Source: an uncultured Eubacteriales bacterium (GTDB taxonomy: Bacteria; Bacillota; Clostridia; Christensenellales; UBA1242). From it: a stretch of 6,994 bases of DNA. The DNA lies in NCBI GenBank assembly GCA_902796285.1, contig CADBOH010000093.1, forward strand, positions 1 through 6,994. Reading direction: 5' to 3'. Of the stretch, positions 6,201-6,994 are shown piece after piece; position 1 is the stretch's first letter, and every line of letters starts with the position of its first letter. The notes beneath the pieces were generated by a model that saw nothing but the letters and a program-made list of their open reading frames with translations, did not search any database and was not told the DNA's origin. The position numbers and the translations under genes are program-made.

Positions 6201-6994
6201 ATATATATACTTACTGCCAGAAGATGCAATTTACAATAGCCAAATCAAATACAAATATAAAACCGAAGAAAATGGCGAAACTGTTGAGAAAGATGGGGCA
6301 GTTTCTGTTGACGATTTAGGAAAAACATATAATGGCTCTCAATCTTGGTATGAGTATCTTGTTTCAAATGCTTACTTTATTTCAAATACTGAAACCAATG
6401 AGGCAAAACTGGTTAATTTCAGTGATATCTTAGTAAGAATTAAAGTTAATGTTGCCGATGGAAAGAGTTTTGATTATGCTTACAAAGTTTATTCACTTGA
6501 TGACTTTAAAACAAAAGTTGATCCACTTACGCTTGAAAATACATTTGACCCAGACGCATACTACACTGTTATGACAAATCTCGATTTAACTGATTTTGAT
6601 CAGGTTGATGAGTTTAATGGAGGATTGCAAGGAAAGAATAGTGATGTAACCTTAACACTAAGCAAACCTTTTGCAAATACAAATAAAGGCAAAATTCAAA
6701 ACATAACATTTATTGGTGATGTTGTCGGGCAGGGTTTTGTTGCAAACACAAACAGCGGCACTATCCACAATGTTACAGTTGACGTTAATGGTATAATGCC
6801 AAGCACTCTCACTTATTCGGGCAGTGAAACTTATGTTGGTGGTATAGCAGGGGTTAATAAAGGCACTATCCAAAACGCTAATGTTTTAGGGCTTAGCATA
6901 AATGCTCCTGGCAAAACTGTTGGAGGATTTGCCGGACAAAATGATGGCACAGTTAAAGATTCACTCGTTGAATTTTATAATCTCAAATTAGGTG
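3286..6994 (+). CDS. giant surface lipoprotein with Ig-like and GLUG repeats (partial, 3' end outside window)
   Basis: The frame is open for 1,236 codons and runs off the window. Residues 1-23 are a lipoprotein signal peptide: MKKF, a hydrophobic core, then lipobox L20-A21-A22 and lipidated C23. The mature protein should be exported and anchored to the outer face of the membrane. Residues about 27-125 look like a bacterial Ig-like (BIG2-type) fold, with alternating strands ending in LTEGYAEFMVRT. Residues about 140-225 look like a second such module. Residues 226-1080 are beta-rich, Asn/Ser/Thr/Asp-rich and unrecognised, with no further cysteine or membrane segment noticed. Near 1090-1128 (the YYTVMTNLDLTDF stretch) comes the usual lead-in to GLUG repeats, which begin at 1129. 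Such proteins are adhesin-like or bind the cell surface; the ligand is unknown. ATG 3286 follows GAGGGGG by 4 nt. Confidence 0.88.
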   Translation, partial: MKKFLLSLLSIFIIIGGGLLAACGRSVTTLTLSQDSVSIEILSNDPDGGYKTITAQVSGASDTSVRASTVSGYENIIQVSSQAITGGKTQITVRGLTEGYAEFMVRTNQGNAYKVVSVDVYSTVSEMKQKTEEAGKIKNYLIRGIDNTLKEESLITFTPSEKSRRQITWSLVNEVAGLTLKNDVLNIAQDFEGEEVVLKATTEKGVETQITLPVITAISKSIDLYWGYDKNSDFSNEKTSQQNPLNIVPNIVIDANYEAYVYVDYIGELDVSAYAVDANGNATDDLEITRDGENSEHKPLFKIAANKNKTNLNGEYKIYFKIGYSDYAYEVTSQPVFVSVREKVNKIVVSNKNTYDLSGKNQVLYSNYSSSSDYGEKLTVSVLPTTVIGKSNKYTIKVEYTGLTVGNIFPDGYNGSPVEVTWKNTSGDFLPIEFTKDEDAFVSGEISYENIYLKAPSVLLQNYDQIKVTVESVDNKDVKTEFNVSLVRSATEENFDFSNAGFKVDSSQRVEDVVLEKELTLLGQSTLDGIYLINNSQHVNLSINQKSSTDDSVTFSVVLTLNRDSFGITQLDKYQIAHRNGYVSDEYDIDIFLPLKDAGIVYDSTSESNSVTYATYSNNMYAADGSVLTSNIMSIDKIILKDDTVTPVLYQYNTSNSKSAVADISIKYLDYNPEEDFEEFKNKSPLSLVALFEESVGDNSGIISFANDKSSIITKGVGYTYAVLKFTGKGVEGDNEFYRIILVESYVSPEGLEVSPQKDKQILIYSSDSVSSNDSDVSKQITILFDNKTTTHHEFANVEFESTFKNEQGNPVMGNMTVGENSITWEQGRYSISNVVVKEDSITFNINALSIFGDSSFVDQLNVHYVLRDGTQKIYDIYTRVDITIKNAQRVEKLVWVNQNDDGINFRLNDTQPYYMILSTTPSQAKNLTTRSIVTSESGDRLNTFVNVNNGTQVGDVKTVNISSTLKTGMSGYIYLLPEDAIYNSQIKYKYKTEENGETVEKDGAVSVDDLGKTYNGSQSWYEYLVSNAYFISNTETNEAKLVNFSDILVRIKVNVADGKSFDYAYKVYSLDDFKTKVDPLTLENTFDPDAYYTVMTNLDLTDFDQVDEFNGGLQGKNSDVTLTLSKPFANTNKGKIQNITFIGDVVGQGFVANTNSGTIHNVTVDVNGIMPSTLTYSGSETYVGGIAGVNKGTIQNANVLGLSINAPGKTVGGFAGQNDGTVKDSLVEFYNLKLG
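6670..6960 (+). repeat. GLUG-type repeat region inside the lipoprotein
   Basis: Four degenerate copies of the pattern G-G-x-x-G-x-N-x-G-x-I-x-N are visible: FANTNKGKIQN (residues 1129-1139), GFVANTNSGTIHN (1150-1162), GGIAGVNKGTIQN (1185-1197) and GGFAGQNDGTVKD (1213-1225). Their key glycines (1135, 1158, 1193, 1221) are 23 to 35 residues apart. This fits the GLUG motif family, found in large secreted proteins and thought to form beta-helix-like coils. More copies probably follow beyond the window. Confidence 0.8.

Noticed and set aside
3702..6873. Minus-strand frames of 111, 133 and 71 codons
   Set aside because: They lie opposite the uninterrupted lipoprotein frame and look like antisense shadows, with no recognisable family motif.
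3286..6994. Alternative genetic code (TGA as tryptophan)
   Set aside because: Tryptophan is encoded by TGG throughout and no in-frame TGA was seen in the accepted genes, so nothing calls for it.

Overview
This window looks like a chromosomal stretch of an AT-rich bacterium, most likely a low-GC Firmicutes-type lineage (uncultured gut Clostridia/Bacilli-like). The reasons are very T/A-rich intergenic DNA, AGA-dominated arginine codons, tRNA genes with encoded CCA, strong GGAGG-type ribosome binding sites, extended -10 promoters and a lipobox-type signal peptide. TGA does not occur inside any accepted reading frame, so the standard bacterial code fits. The taxonomy is inference.

Layout. (1) 1-351: a + strand tRNA cluster holding the 3' end of one tRNA, a complete tRNA-Gln(UUG), a complete tRNA-Lys(UUU) and an intrinsic terminator. 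(2) 352-570: an unusual non-coding scar directly behind tRNA-Lys. It contains a GC-rich hairpin island, an inverted and split copy of the tRNA T-arm, and a degenerate direct copy of the tRNA-Lys 3' end plus its terminator, 203 bp downstream. This resembles the footprint of an element that integrated into the tRNA gene. (3) 571-735: AT-rich leader with TTTTAGTAAAA-type repeats and a strong extended -10 promoter. (4) 736-1362: a small membrane protein of the CrtO family (glycosyl-4,4'-diaponeurosporenoate acyltransferase-like). (5) 1351-1384: a perfect 14-bp inverted repeat that can act as terminator for both converging genes. (6) 1418-2920, minus strand: a complete cofactor-independent phosphoglycerate mutase (gpmI). 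(7) 2921-3285: an AT-rich divergent promoter region with one good promoter per direction, a long AT palindrome between them and a GC-rich hairpin just before the next start. (8) 3286 to the window end: the first 1,236 residues of a giant surface lipoprotein, entering a GLUG-type repeat region as the window ends.

The genes do not form a single pathway. gpmI is housekeeping glycolysis; the CrtO-like protein and the lipoprotein are envelope functions, each with its own promoter. No complete new defence or mobile system is visible. The most unusual part is the tRNA-Lys scar at 296-568.
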